The translations under genes and the position numbers were made by a program. A stretch of 59,143 nucleotides of DNA from Pirellulales bacterium. Lineage in GTDB: Bacteria; Planctomycetota; Planctomycetia; Pirellulales; JACPPG01. This document shows, one piece after another, positions 9,189-18,491 of the stretch (position 1 is the first letter of the stretch; each line of letters starts with the position of its first letter). The notes beneath the pieces were generated by a model. The model was not told the origin of the DNA and did no database searches. It saw only the letters and a program-made list of their open reading frames with translations. The stretch lies in assembly GCA_036499395.1 (NCBI GenBank), contig DASYDW010000123.1:1-59143 (forward strand). Direction: 5' to 3'.

Positions 9189-10334
9189 ATGCGGCTATCG
9201 ATGTTTGTGCTGGCCACTTCGCTCTTGCAAGCCTGCGCCGGATTCGCAACCGCGCAGGGAGCGCTCGACGAAGCCGAGTCGCAACTTCGTGGATCACCAT
9301 CCGGCGGACCAGAGTTGTTGGCAGTCCCTCCGCCATCCGTCTCGCCGCAGCAATCGGGTTACCTGGGCATCAAGGCCGATGAAGGCCCTTCCGGCGACGG
9401 GATCCGCATCGTCGAGGTCGTTCCCGGTGGTCCGGCCGATGTCGGAGGATTAAGGCCCGGCGATCTGATCAGCGCGGTCCAGGGGGGCCCTGTTCGGTCG
9501 GTTGATGATTTCGCCAAGCGGTTTGCCAGCATGTCGGCGGGAACGCACGTCACGTTCGATCTGCTGCGGGATAACGAACCCCGATCGATCGAAGTCGTGC
9601 TGGGCCGACGGCAAGCGGACACGGCGACTGTTCCGCAAATGCGGCTGGGCCCGGCCGAGACCGTTCCTTCGGCAACCATCCCTTCGGTAACAGGCCGGCC
9701 GGCTCCGTTGGGAATTCGCGTCGAGATGCTCAGTGAGCCGTCGCGACGCGCTTTGAATGTGCCTCCCCAACGCGGCGTGCGGGTTACGCGGGTCACGAGA
9801 AACTCAGCGGCCGAAAAGTCTGGCATTCCGGTCGACGCCGTCATTCTTTCTATCAATGGCCAGCCGACCGATTCGCCGGACGAAGCGGCCCACGCTCTCA
9901 GCCGTGCCCAGGTCGGCAGGCCGCTTTCGTTCTCGCTCAATGAAGCGGGACAGGAAGTCGAGCGCCAAATTCTGCCCGAGGCCGCTACGTCAGCAACCGT
10001 AACATCGTCGCCCGCAACCTTGCCTGCCTCGACTGCACCGGTGCCGCGCGTTTCGAAGGTTTCACAGCCGCAGCCGCCGCGCCCCGCCGAGTTGGATTCG
10101 GAACCAGCCGAACGTCGCGGTGGCACGCGTCCCTTGGCTTCGTTGAACAGCACGATCGACGAAGCGCGCGCCAATATCCGCCGGCTCGAACAGCGCGTCG
10201 CCGAGTTGGAAAAGCAATTGCAACTACTGCAGCGCGCGACGGCAATCGAACGTGATGACGCCCAGGGACTGGAAGACGCCCTGGAGAAAGACCGCGAGAA
10301 GATCAAACCGCGCGTCGTACCGATCGAACCGTAG
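9189..10334 (+). CDS. Exported protein with two PDZ domains and C-terminal coiled coil
   Basis: A 381-residue protein. The ATG at 9189 follows GAGGA by seven bases and opens a signal peptide (MRLSMFVLATSLLQACAGFATAQG). PDZ 1 spans about 58-140 (GYLGIKADEG, GGPADVGGLRPGDLI) and PDZ 2 about 174-262 (LGIRVEMLSE, AAEKSGIPVDAVILSINGQP). A Pro/Ala-rich linker and a heptad-rich coiled coil (about 320-365) follow. No protease domain is present, so this is not a complete HtrA/DegP. It may be an envelope scaffold or adaptor that binds C-terminal peptides. The partner is unknown. Confidence 0.85.
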   Translation: MRLSMFVLATSLLQACAGFATAQGALDEAESQLRGSPSGGPELLAVPPPSVSPQQSGYLGIKADEGPSGDGIRIVEVVPGGPADVGGLRPGDLISAVQGGPVRSVDDFAKRFASMSAGTHVTFDLLRDNEPRSIEVVLGRRQADTATVPQMRLGPAETVPSATIPSVTGRPAPLGIRVEMLSEPSRRALNVPPQRGVRVTRVTRNSAAEKSGIPVDAVILSINGQPTDSPDEAAHALSRAQVGRPLSFSLNEAGQEVERQILPEAATSATVTSSPATLPASTAPVPRVSKVSQPQPPRPAELDSEPAERRGGTRPLASLNSTIDEARANIRRLEQRVAELEKQLQLLQRATAIERDDAQGLEDALEKDREKIKPRVVPIEP

Positions 10335-10389
10335 ACAACATAACGCGATCAGGGCCGCGCGATCGAAGTGCCGCGAATGCGGCCGGCGC

Positions 10390-12279
10390 TTACCGTCCGA
10401 ATGGTTTGCTGCGCAGCCAGAGTTCGACGAGCTCGCTTGCGTCATGGCGATAGACGCTTGCGAGCGACTGATCGAAATCCTGCCCTTGACCGAGCGCACC
10501 GACGAGCGATTGAAACTGCGGCAGCTTCTTCGTCAAGCTGCGGACAAACAAGTAGCTTCGAGCGGCCGTGTCGGTATCGATCATGGTGGCGGACGTGAGC
10601 GCCTCGGCGTTTGCCGGCGCCGACAGCTTCTGGATTTCCGCTTCCCATTTTTTGAGCATCGCGTTTTTTGGCTCGACGCGCGCGGCAATGGTGCGCCCCG
10701 CGCCGGTCGCAAACCAGGGAGGCACGTCGCCGAGCGCGCATAGAAAGCCTGCCGCAACTTGCTCGGCCACGAGCGCCGGTAGTTCATCCCCGGCGGACGA
10801 AACGACCAGGCAGGAATATAAATCTGCCTCTTTAGCGAGCGCGTGGCCGAGGGTATCGGCAGGCGCCTCGCGCGATTCAACCACGCGTACGAACTCGCCA
10901 TAGTCGGCCGATTGCTTGAACACAAACACCGGCAAAGACCCCTTCACTAACGGTGCGTCGTCGGCCAGCTTCAGCAGTTTGACGATCTTCGTACGCTCGG
11001 CTTCGGCCAGCTTCGCCACGGTTTCGAGCCGGCTTGCCGAAACGTTCCCTCGCAAGATGAAGTTGGCCGTCTGCAGTTGCGCGGCGCTGGTGTTGGGAAA
11101 TGCCTGCGACCAGATCGCGTCAGCCCGCGCGGTGCGCTTCGTGGTCAGTTCCGCGTGAGACATCTGCGCGAGTTCCGACTTCTCGACGGCCTTCTTCAGC
11201 GACATTGTCTCGTCCGGCCCGTCGAATTTCGCACCGCTGGCGATCCACGACTCGAAGCGTTCGATCGTCTCGGACGGAAGCGCCGGCTTGTCCTTGGGCA
11301 TGCGGTCGCCGTTGAGGCCGCGCAGTCGTTTGACAAGCAGGCTGTCGCGCGCGTTGCCCGGCTGGATCGCCCTGCCCGATGCACCGCCGCTGGCCAGTGC
11401 GGCAAATGTGTCCAGCCGTAGTTCGCCGGCCGCCTTTTCGCCGGTATGGCAATCCAGGCAGTTCGTCACAAGCGCTGGGGCAAGATCGCGAAGAAACTGC
11501 ACGCTCAGTGGCCTGTTGCCCGCCGCCGGCCCCTCGCGCCCCTTCATGGGCGCCGGCGTACCCAAGGGAGCAGTAGGGTCACCGCCATCGAATCGCGCGC
11601 CGGCATCGATCCACAGCGAAATCACGGCCAGTTCGTCAGCACTGATCTGACCTCCGCCCGGAGGCATGCGTCCCGAGAACACGACCTCGACGAGCGGACT
11701 TGCCTGGCTGGCCCCGGCCGTGATGACCGGACCGTTGTGATTTCCCTTAGCGAGATTCGCAAACGTGGCCATGCTCAGGTTGCCCCGGACGTTGCGAATG
11801 TGGCAGTTGCCGCAATGCGCGATCAGGATCGGCGCCACGTCGGCGGTGAAACCGAGTGCCGGAGGCGCGGCGACGCTCGTCGGTTTCGCTTTCGCCGATT
11901 TCTTGGCCTTGGCCGCCGAGCGCGACGTCGAGGCGGCTGATACTTTTTTCTTCGTCGCAGCGGCGGCCTTGCCGGACGATGGCTTTAGCTTCGCGACCAG
12001 CCGCTCGGCCGACACCAGGCGCTTTTCGAGCTTTTCCACCTGCGGGCGGAGGGCGTCGGGCACGTTCCCGGCCTGAAGCGTTTCGAGCATTGATTTCGCC
12101 TCGGCGAGTGCCGCGGCTGCGTCTTCGTAATTTTTTTCCCGGTAAAACTTGCCCGCCGAGCCCAGCGACTGTTCGATCGACGGGATTAAATCTCCCGGAT
12201 CATCGGCGGCGCGGGTCGTCCCCGGCCGCAGCAACCAACCCGCCATGACAAGGGCCAGGATCGCGAATGCGGTGCGCAT
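10390..12279 (-). CDS. Secreted di-haem cytochrome (planctomycete PSCyt1-type)
   Basis: A 629-residue protein with a signal peptide (MRTAFAILALVMAGWLL..TRAA), a helical repeat-like segment and a Lys/Ala-rich linker (about 100-140). It has two c-type haem sites: CGNCH (156-160) and CLDCH (274-278). The surrounding sequence (FTADVAPILIAHCGNCH, SGRMPPGGGQISADELAVISLWIDAGA) matches the planctomycete cytochrome c domain PF07635. The ATG at 12277-12279 was chosen because it begins the signal peptide. The C-terminal 300 residues have no recognised domain. It is probably a periplasmic electron carrier, but the redox partner is unknown. Its gene is convergent with that of the PDZ protein. Confidence 0.87.
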   Translation of the reverse strand: MRTAFAILALVMAGWLLRPGTTRAADDPGDLIPSIEQSLGSAGKFYREKNYEDAAAALAEAKSMLETLQAGNVPDALRPQVEKLEKRLVSAERLVAKLKPSSGKAAAATKKKVSAASTSRSAAKAKKSAKAKPTSVAAPPALGFTADVAPILIAHCGNCHIRNVRGNLSMATFANLAKGNHNGPVITAGASQASPLVEVVFSGRMPPGGGQISADELAVISLWIDAGARFDGGDPTAPLGTPAPMKGREGPAAGNRPLSVQFLRDLAPALVTNCLDCHTGEKAAGELRLDTFAALASGGASGRAIQPGNARDSLLVKRLRGLNGDRMPKDKPALPSETIERFESWIASGAKFDGPDETMSLKKAVEKSELAQMSHAELTTKRTARADAIWSQAFPNTSAAQLQTANFILRGNVSASRLETVAKLAEAERTKIVKLLKLADDAPLVKGSLPVFVFKQSADYGEFVRVVESREAPADTLGHALAKEADLYSCLVVSSAGDELPALVAEQVAAGFLCALGDVPPWFATGAGRTIAARVEPKNAMLKKWEAEIQKLSAPANAEALTSATMIDTDTAARSYLFVRSLTKKLPQFQSLVGALGQGQDFDQSLASVYRHDASELVELWLRSKPFGR

Positions 12280-12790
12280 AAATGGTTGGCCCGAGAACGT
12301 CTGCCGTCTTTGTTTCGCCCGCGGCGGCCCCCTGGCAGTACGCACACGGCGGATATTCGGATTTAGTGGCGGCTGCCCGGCGCTCAGAGTCCGCCAGACC
12401 ATTGCCGGGAGCACAACGGGACATGAGCTGCAAATCGTTAGCGCACAATCCAAAAAGAGGAAGAAGACCGTCCCCGGTTTCCGGACACAGGTCGGCGGTT
12501 TCGCATTTTTTGACACCCGCCGCGCGGCTGCTTACACTCGAAGGAAGGTCTGTGGTAGCTGCAAGTTATCGCCGGCCTGGCCTTTCCCAACGGTGGCATC
12601 CGTTCGTCCGTTTAACCTGTCCGAGTGATCGCGGCGGTGCTGCGCCCTGCTTGGTCTGCGCTCGGGCCGACTGCGGATCCATCACGGAATCGTCAGCAAT
12701 AAAGTCGCCTCACGCGAATGAAGATCGTCATAGCCAACTGAGTCACTGTAGCCGGCGGCGCTTGTTGAATCGCGCCGCGGAGGATCGTGT
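12280..12790. promoter_or_regulatory. Divergent intergenic region
   Basis: These 511 bases separate the divergent cytochrome and coiled-coil protein genes and should hold both promoters. I see no gene, no long repeat and no clear promoter. GGAGG at 12780-12784 is the ribosome binding site of the rightward gene. Confidence 0.4.
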
Positions 12791-14245
12791 ATGGCACGTG
12801 CGGAAAACCAGGGACTGCAGATCGCCCTGATCGTGTTCGTGATGCTCACCATCATTCTAGCGGTGGTCACGTTCATGTACGTGCGCAGCTTTCAGGAGGC
12901 TCGCGCTGAAGCCACGAAGCTGAAGGACACGGCCCGCGATGACACGGCCCGCGCGCAAGATATGCAGAAAGAGATCACGCTGCTGAAGGAGATGCTGGGG
13001 GTTGATCCGAAGACGATCGTCGGCGCGACCGAGGCTGACGAGAAGGCGGCGCTAACGGTGAAGAAGACGTTCGAGGCCGACATGGCGCAGTTCGCCGCGA
13101 CGCTGCCGCCGGAAAAACAGCATTACCGCGACGCGCTCGAATCGATCTGGCAGACTAACCAGGAACTGTTCGCCTCGAGCACGGAATCGCAGAACAACTT
13201 CAAGCAATTGCAAGATCAGCTCACGCGCCGCGAGGAAGAACGCGACTTGCAGATCAAGAAGCACCAGGATCGCGCCGACGAGCAAGCGAATCTGACCGTC
13301 AAACAGCGGGGAGAGTTCGAAGAGGATCGCCACAAGATCAATGCCACTAGCGAGGACTTGAACACCCAACTAGCGAAGAAGGATGCCGAAAAGAATCAGG
13401 CGATTGACTCGGCCACCCGGCAAGAGCAAACCTTCAAAGGCGAAATCAAGACCCTGGCCACGCAGAACGAACTAAAGAACGAAAAAATCAAGATCATGCA
13501 GAAGTCCCAGTTCGAAGTGGCCCAGGGCGAAGTCGTGATGGTCAACCCGCATAAGAAAGGGACCGTCTACCTGAATATCGGCGCCGCGGATCATTTGATC
13601 CCGCTTGTGACTTTCAGCGTGCATGACGCGGAAGCGAACACTGCCCAAGGAGACGGACTGAAGGCGAGCATCGAGGTGACGCAAATCCTGGGCGACCACA
13701 TGTCGATGTGCCGGGTGCTAAACGAGGACCTGTCGAACCCGATCGCCAACGGCGACAAGGTTTACACTCCGCTGTGGCATCCAGGTCAGCGGACGCGCTT
13801 TGCCATCCTCGGAAACATCGATCTGGATGGCGACGGCGAGGACGATCGCGACGTGGTCCGCGACTTGATCACCTCGGTCGGCGGCATCATCGACGCCGAG
13901 ATGGATTCCCAAGGAAAAATCACTGGCAACGTCGACCTGAACACCCGCTACTTGCTCGAAGGCAAGATTCCCAAGGATCGTGCGGCGGTCGATGGCGCTG
14001 CCCTGCTGATCAGCAAGGCGGAGTTGGCCGGCACGGAACGCATGCCGATTACGAAGTTCATGGAACAATCGGGCTGGAAGGATCCGCGCCAGGTCGTGAA
14101 GTTCGGTCGCAACGGCACGCGTGAGCGCATCCCCGCCGAACCGAAAGACGCCGCGAAGCGCACCGCCACGTCGAAGGAGGCGGCCAACTTCTCTAAGCGC
14201 AAGCCGTGGCGTCCGCCGCAACCCGCGGCCAGCGACGACAAGTAA
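12791..14245 (+). CDS. Conserved membrane-anchored coiled-coil protein of unknown function
   Basis: A 484-residue protein starting ten bases after GGAGG. A single transmembrane helix near the N-terminus (IALIVFVMLTIILAVVTFMY, about residues 12-31) is followed by a long charged coiled coil (about 33-225) with many QE/EK heptads. The C-terminal part contains a beta-rich region (QFEVAQGEVVMVNPHKKGTV, VYLNIGAADHLIPLVTFSV), an acidic NIDLDGDGEDDRDV stretch that resembles a calcium-binding loop, and a basic Pro-rich tail. The topology predicts a short cytoplasmic N-terminus and a large part outside. I do not recognise the family with confidence. A structural or envelope-spanning role is a guess from the architecture. 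Confidence 0.75.
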   Translation: MARAENQGLQIALIVFVMLTIILAVVTFMYVRSFQEARAEATKLKDTARDDTARAQDMQKEITLLKEMLGVDPKTIVGATEADEKAALTVKKTFEADMAQFAATLPPEKQHYRDALESIWQTNQELFASSTESQNNFKQLQDQLTRREEERDLQIKKHQDRADEQANLTVKQRGEFEEDRHKINATSEDLNTQLAKKDAEKNQAIDSATRQEQTFKGEIKTLATQNELKNEKIKIMQKSQFEVAQGEVVMVNPHKKGTVYLNIGAADHLIPLVTFSVHDAEANTAQGDGLKASIEVTQILGDHMSMCRVLNEDLSNPIANGDKVYTPLWHPGQRTRFAILGNIDLDGDGEDDRDVVRDLITSVGGIIDAEMDSQGKITGNVDLNTRYLLEGKIPKDRAAVDGAALLISKAELAGTERMPITKFMEQSGWKDPRQVVKFGRNGTRERIPAEPKDAAKRTATSKEAANFSKRKPWRPPQPAASDDK

Positions 14246-14391
14246 ACCCGGCCGTTCATCAATGCCCTGCGCCGGCGAGGATGCGTAGCGCCGGCTAGAA
14301 TGTTTCGCGTCACTCGCCGCGAATGCCGCGCGATCTTTCCGACAACGCCTGCGTCGCAGGTAGCAACGATCCGCTTGCCGTCACGACGGGC

Positions 14392-14925
14392 TTAGTGCCC
14401 TTCGCCCGATTCGACGACTGCCACGGGCGCATGACTCGCTCCGCCCGGTGCGGGGGCGTGCCCCTTGGGTGCAAAGGTTAGCACCATGACGGCGCCGAGT
14501 GCCACGATCACGAGTCCGGCAAGAAAGAGCGGATTCACGTCTTTCCACGTGCCCGCCATGTAGATCGTCAGGAAGGCGTTGATGACCGGCGCACATCCAA
14601 AGACGAGCGGCATCACATAGGTGGGCTTACCGCCGAAGTTGAAGGCCAGAATGATGCCGAGCGCCCCGATCGCGCCGGCCACGCCGCCGCCGGCACTCCA
14701 TACAGCGCCTGAAAAGGTCCAGTCCCCTTTTTCGCCTTTTGTGTACAGCCAGATCACCGGCACCACGACGGCAATCACGAAGTAGGCCATGCCGACGCAT
14801 AGCAGCGGGCGCAACCGGCTTCCCTCCATCGCCGTTTGACCACGATGCAATACTGGGCCGTACGCCCCCCAACAAATGGCTGTCAGGGCGATCGCCGCCA
14901 ACACCAGGATAAAATCGAATTTCAT
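14392..14925 (-). CDS. Small polytopic membrane protein, about four to five helices
   Basis: A 177-residue hydrophobic protein starting MKFDFILVLAAIALTAICWG. Hydrophobic segments lie near residues 4-22, 41-60, 75-98, 105-125 and 133-150. A polar His/Ala/Gly-rich tail follows. The repeated GxxG and PxxxG patterns recall half of a drug/metabolite (EamA-like) transporter, but the similarity is too weak for a name. An ATG at 14923-14925 was preferred to an in-frame TTG two codons earlier because GGAG lies nine bases upstream of it. Function unknown. Confidence 0.7.
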   Translation of the reverse strand: MKFDFILVLAAIALTAICWGAYGPVLHRGQTAMEGSRLRPLLCVGMAYFVIAVVVPVIWLYTKGEKGDWTFSGAVWSAGGGVAGAIGALGIILAFNFGGKPTYVMPLVFGCAPVINAFLTIYMAGTWKDVNPLFLAGLVIVALGAVMVLTFAPKGHAPAPGGASHAPVAVVESGEGH

Positions 14926-15147
14926 CGACAAAGACTCCGCGCGAAGGAGGGAAGGCAGTCCGGCCGCAAGCGCCGGGTCGCGCTAAGTCTAGCAGATACA
15001 CTGCCTGAATGCAGGAGACGACGGTCCCGTCCGACAGGGTGGTACAGTCCGTCCGGCCGCGGAAAGGAATCGCCGCGCCTTCTACGTCTCGCGGCTGTTT
15101 CGCCCGACTAACAGCGGCCGGCAATCGCGCCGGTCCTTAAGAATATC

Positions 15148-15672
15148 TCAGCTCTCACGCAGCGAAAGCGGTTCGGCACCTGCCTCTTCCAGCACCCGTG
15201 CCGCCTGGGCCAATCGCGCCGCACCAGCCGGATTGCGATCCTCGGCAGCGACCAGGATCTTTCCTCGCACCACGGCCTGATCGTAGTAGTCGGCCAACTC
15301 CCGCTCGACGCCACGGGTCGTCATCGCGCCGATCAACCCACCGACGATTCCTCCGGCCCAGGCCGAAACACCGCCGGCCGCCAAAAGTCCGATGCCCCCC
15401 GTGGCCACGGTGCCGATAACGGCTGTCATTCCACCGAGCACCGCGCCGATCGCCCCACCTACGGCAGCCGCCGCGGGCGTGTGGGCGCCGGAGGGATCTT
15501 CATGGTGATAATCGCGGAAGTGCGCAGCCTTCCACTCTTCCGAACAGACGACCGTTATCTGTTCCTTGGTGTAACCCAAGTTCAACAGACCGTGTACGGC
15601 CTGATCGGCATCGCGAATTGAGGAATAGACGCCCACGCGAATGGGCTTTTCGAGCTGCGCTTGCGTATTCAT
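15148..15672 (-). CDS. General stress protein-like protein with glycine-zipper core (YflT-type)
   Basis: A 174-residue protein. The N-terminus (RVGVYSSIRDADQAVHGLLNLGYTKEQITVV) matches the heat-induced stress protein YflT / general stress protein 17M domain. A Gly/Ala-rich hydrophobic hairpin follows (about 67-115, AAVGGAIGAVLGGMTAVIGT), typical of glycine-zipper membrane segments. The C-terminus (REYADYYDQAVVRGKILV-like, then AAEDRNPAGAARLAQAARVL) resembles the same family. Members are associated with general stress responses, and the biochemical role is unknown. The ATG is at 15670-15672. Confidence 0.75.
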   Translation of the reverse strand: MNTQAQLEKPIRVGVYSSIRDADQAVHGLLNLGYTKEQITVVCSEEWKAAHFRDYHHEDPSGAHTPAAAAVGGAIGAVLGGMTAVIGTVATGGIGLLAAGGVSAWAGGIVGGLIGAMTTRGVERELADYYDQAVVRGKILVAAEDRNPAGAARLAQAARVLEEAGAEPLSLRES

Positions 15673-16013
15673 GGTTCACTTTCTTTTTTGACTGCCCGAA
15701 CGTGCATGAGGGCGAGCCTCTACCTCGATTTTACGACGCTCACGGGATTAAGACACAAGTTTGCAATCCGTATGCCGAAGCAGCTCCCTGGCGTCGATTT
15801 ATGCCGATTGGCATAGGGGAGTACGGGGGTCCCCTCCCCGTTATGCTTAGTAAGCTCCGACGTGGGCGTAAAAGGCTTGCATCGTCAGGCGTCAATCCGG
15901 CGGTTGGAGATACAGTCGATCCCTCGTGATGCTTCGACGCGTGTCATAGGGCAGTTGACTACGTCGGCCCGCGGTCGTTCATTTTGAAACAGGTTCGCCA
16001 GGAAAATATCGCG
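15673..16013. promoter_or_regulatory. Divergent intergenic region upstream of the symporter gene
   Basis: No gene is supported in these 341 bases. A small perfect palindrome ATGCC-GATT-GGCAT lies at 15801-15814 and is followed by a GGGGA/TCCCC stem near 15817-15835. The position is right for an operator or attenuator of the choline-transporter-like gene, but this is inference. Confidence 0.35.
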
Positions 16014-17579
16014 ATGCACGATGTTCTGTGGAGTGGTGTGATCGCCATCGCCGTCATGTTCGCGATCTTTCTCGCGATCGGCGCCTGGGCGGGGCGCAAA
16101 ATTCATCACTCTCCGGGTGAATTGCTTTTGGCCGGCCGTGGCATGCCGTTCTGGATCGGGGTGTTGACGACGACGGCCACGTGGGTCGATGGCGGCTATT
16201 TGCTGGGCACCGTCGAGAAGACCCAGTTCGGACTCGCGGCCGGCATCCAAGGGGGCCTGTGCTTCGGGCTGAGTCTGATCCTGGGAGGAATTATCTTCGC
16301 CGGGCCCATGCGCCGGTTCGAGTTCACGACACTGATCGATCCGTTCGAGTCCCGCTTTGGGCGCGGCTGGGCGGCGGTACTTTTCCTGCCCGCCATGCTG
16401 GGCGAAGTTTTCTGGAGCGCCGAGCTTTTGGTTGCAATCGGCGCCACGTGCGGTGTCGTGCTGAATATCGATCTGACAACCGCCATTGTCGCCTCGGCCG
16501 CGGTCGTCACCTGTTACACCGTGATCGGCGGTATGTGGAGCGTCGCTTATACGGATGTCTTTCAGATTGCGCTGGTGCCGATCGGGATGTTGGTCGCCTT
16601 GCCGTTCGCGCTGTCGCAGGTCGGTGGATTGTCCGTGGCTTGGGATCACTACGAGCAATTGATGGGGCCGCGCGCTGCGGCGCTCGTGCCGCTGAGCGGT
16701 GGTGATCCGGCCTGGCCATTGGCCGATCGGGTTACATGGTGGGAAGTGACCGTGATGCTGGTCCTCGGCGGGATTCCCTGGAATTGTTATTTTCAACGCG
16801 TTCTTTCCTGTCAGACCGTGGCCAAGGCGCGATGGCATTCGGTGATCGCGGGCCTGCTGACGATCGCGCTGACGGTGCCGCCGGTGATGCTGGGCGTGGC
16901 GGCCTTCACCTACAGCGGCTGGGATGCAGCGCAGCAAACTGCGCTGCGCGACAATCCGACGATGGCGCTGCCGATGCTATTGCGCGACACGGCGCCGCCG
17001 ATGGTGGCGGTGCTCGGTCTGGGGGCCATCGTGGGCGCGGTCACGTCGAGCTTCAGCGCATCGATCCTGTCGGCCGGATCGATGTTCAGTTGGAACGTTT
17101 TCTATCGCTTGTTCGCCCCGCAAGCATCGACGACCCAGTTGCGCCGCATGATCCGCACGTCGATCGTCGTGCTGGGCATCGCGGCCACGGTGATGGCGCT
17201 CGGCGTGCGCAGTGTCGCCGAATTGTGGTTCTTTACGGCGGACCTGGTATTCGTGCTGCTTTTCCCGCAATTGCTGTACGCGCTGTTCGACCCGCGCGCC
17301 AACCGTACGGGTTCGATCGCGGCTTTTATCGTTTCGCTTGTGCTACGCTTAGGAGACGGAATTGCCCTACTGGGCCTGCCAGCGTTCATTCCCTATGCCG
17401 AAATCTGGTCGCGCGCCAGCGGCCAGGATCCGAGCGCCTGGTACGATTCGGCAACCGGCCTGTCGGTGTTTCCGGCCCGCTTGCTCGCCGCCGCGGCCGG
17501 ATTGGTGATTCTGCCGGTCGTTAGCCGCCTGACTTCCGGCTGGGACCCACCGAGGGTTCTTGGTAAAGTCGAAAACTGA
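16014..17579 (+). CDS. Sodium:solute symporter resembling high-affinity choline transporters (SLC5A7/CHT1-like)
   Basis: A 521-residue protein with about thirteen hydrophobic helices, of the sodium:solute symporter family. The start ATG at 16014 follows AGGA at a long spacing. The segments TTTATWVDGGYLLGTVEKTQ, SLILGGIIFAGPMRR, DPFESRFGRGW, FLPAMLGEVFWSAELL and IGGMWSVAYTDVFQ match, from memory, the order and wording of the animal high-affinity choline transporter better than proline, pantothenate or sugar symporters. It should import its substrate with Na+ across the inner membrane. A phosphatidylcholine synthase gene starts 96 bases downstream, which supports choline as substrate. Substrate is inferred, not proven. 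Confidence 0.82.
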   Translation: MHDVLWSGVIAIAVMFAIFLAIGAWAGRKIHHSPGELLLAGRGMPFWIGVLTTTATWVDGGYLLGTVEKTQFGLAAGIQGGLCFGLSLILGGIIFAGPMRRFEFTTLIDPFESRFGRGWAAVLFLPAMLGEVFWSAELLVAIGATCGVVLNIDLTTAIVASAAVVTCYTVIGGMWSVAYTDVFQIALVPIGMLVALPFALSQVGGLSVAWDHYEQLMGPRAAALVPLSGGDPAWPLADRVTWWEVTVMLVLGGIPWNCYFQRVLSCQTVAKARWHSVIAGLLTIALTVPPVMLGVAAFTYSGWDAAQQTALRDNPTMALPMLLRDTAPPMVAVLGLGAIVGAVTSSFSASILSAGSMFSWNVFYRLFAPQASTTQLRRMIRTSIVVLGIAATVMALGVRSVAELWFFTADLVFVLLFPQLLYALFDPRANRTGSIAAFIVSLVLRLGDGIALLGLPAFIPYAEIWSRASGQDPSAWYDSATGLSVFPARLLAAAAGLVILPVVSRLTSGWDPPRVLGKVEN

Positions 17580-17675
17580 AGCGAGCCAGGCGATAATCAA
17601 AGCAGACAGTAACCGTAATTCGTTCTGCAAACATCATTTCCCTTCCTTGTCCAGCACGACCCGCGAGCGCCTAAC

Positions 17676-18428
17676 ATGTTGACCAATGCCGAGCGGCCAC
17701 GGATCACGATTTCGCACATCTACGCCTGGGGTGTTCACCTCTACACGGCCATGGGACTGGTCGTGGCCGGCGCGATCGCGTACGTGCTGGTGAGCGACGA
17801 TCCGCTGCGCTTCCGCGATGCCTTCCTGTTGATGGCCGTGGGTCTGATCATCGACGGCACCGACGGCTGGTTCGCGCGGCGCGTGCGTGTGAAAGAAGTG
17901 CTGCCCGGCTTCGATGGCCGTCGCCTGGACGACCTGGTCGACTTTCTGAATTACACCTGCTTGCCGCTATTGCTGATCTATCAGGCCGATCTGCTTCCCG
18001 AGCGGCAGAGCGGTTGGCTCTTGGTCCCGCTGCTAGCGAGCGCCTATGGCTTTTGCCAGGTTTCAGCGAAGACCGACGACGGATTCTTCCTCGGCTTTCC
18101 GTCGTACTGGAACCTGGTGGCGTTTTATCTTTTCGCCATGCAACCGCCGGTGTGGGCCACGGTGACGATCTTGCTGTCACTCGCGGCGCTGACCTTTGTG
18201 CCGGCCCGCTATCTCTATCCGACGCAGCCCGGCGCGCTGAACCGCATTTCGATCATTCTGGGCGGCATCTGGGGCGCGTTCATGGTCGCCATCCTGTGGC
18301 GTTGGCAGGACGCACCGCACGGCGGACCGAGCGCACAACAATTGACGCTGCTGTCGCTTTTCTACCCCGCCTATTACATGATCGTGTCCTGGGCGCTGTC
18401 GGTGCGCTATTGGATGACACGGCGATAA
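17676..18428 (+). CDS. pcs: Phosphatidylcholine synthase-like CDP-alcohol phosphatidyltransferase
   Basis: A 250-residue integral membrane protein. It has the CDP-alcohol phosphotransferase signature in the spacing I associate with phosphatidylcholine synthase, DG(x)2AR(x)12G(x)3D(x)3D, at D63-G64, A67-R68, G81, D85 and D89. The opening AWGVHLYTAMGLVVAGAIAY and the later FFLGFPSYWNLVAFYLF are also Pcs-like. Pcs condenses choline with CDP-diacylglycerol to give phosphatidylcholine and CMP at the inner membrane. The upstream choline-transporter-like gene on the same strand suggests an uptake-and-use operon. The alternative is another CDP-alcohol phosphatidyltransferase such as a PgsA or PssA relative, whose motif normally has eight rather than twelve spacer residues. 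Confidence 0.82.
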   Translation: MLTNAERPRITISHIYAWGVHLYTAMGLVVAGAIAYVLVSDDPLRFRDAFLLMAVGLIIDGTDGWFARRVRVKEVLPGFDGRRLDDLVDFLNYTCLPLLLIYQADLLPERQSGWLLVPLLASAYGFCQVSAKTDDGFFLGFPSYWNLVAFYLFAMQPPVWATVTILLSLAALTFVPARYLYPTQPGALNRISIILGGIWGAFMVAILWRWQDAPHGGPSAQQLTLLSLFYPAYYMIVSWALSVRYWMTRR

Positions 18429-18491
18429 GCCAAAACGTGCGGATAGCGCGAATAGTGGCGGTTTCCCACGCCTTAGGTCCAAAGCCCGACT

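Noticed and set aside
9359..10306. 315-codon minus-strand frame opposite the double-PDZ gene
   Set aside because: Ser/Arg-rich antisense translation with no signal peptide or domain; the PDZ protein on the other strand is clear.
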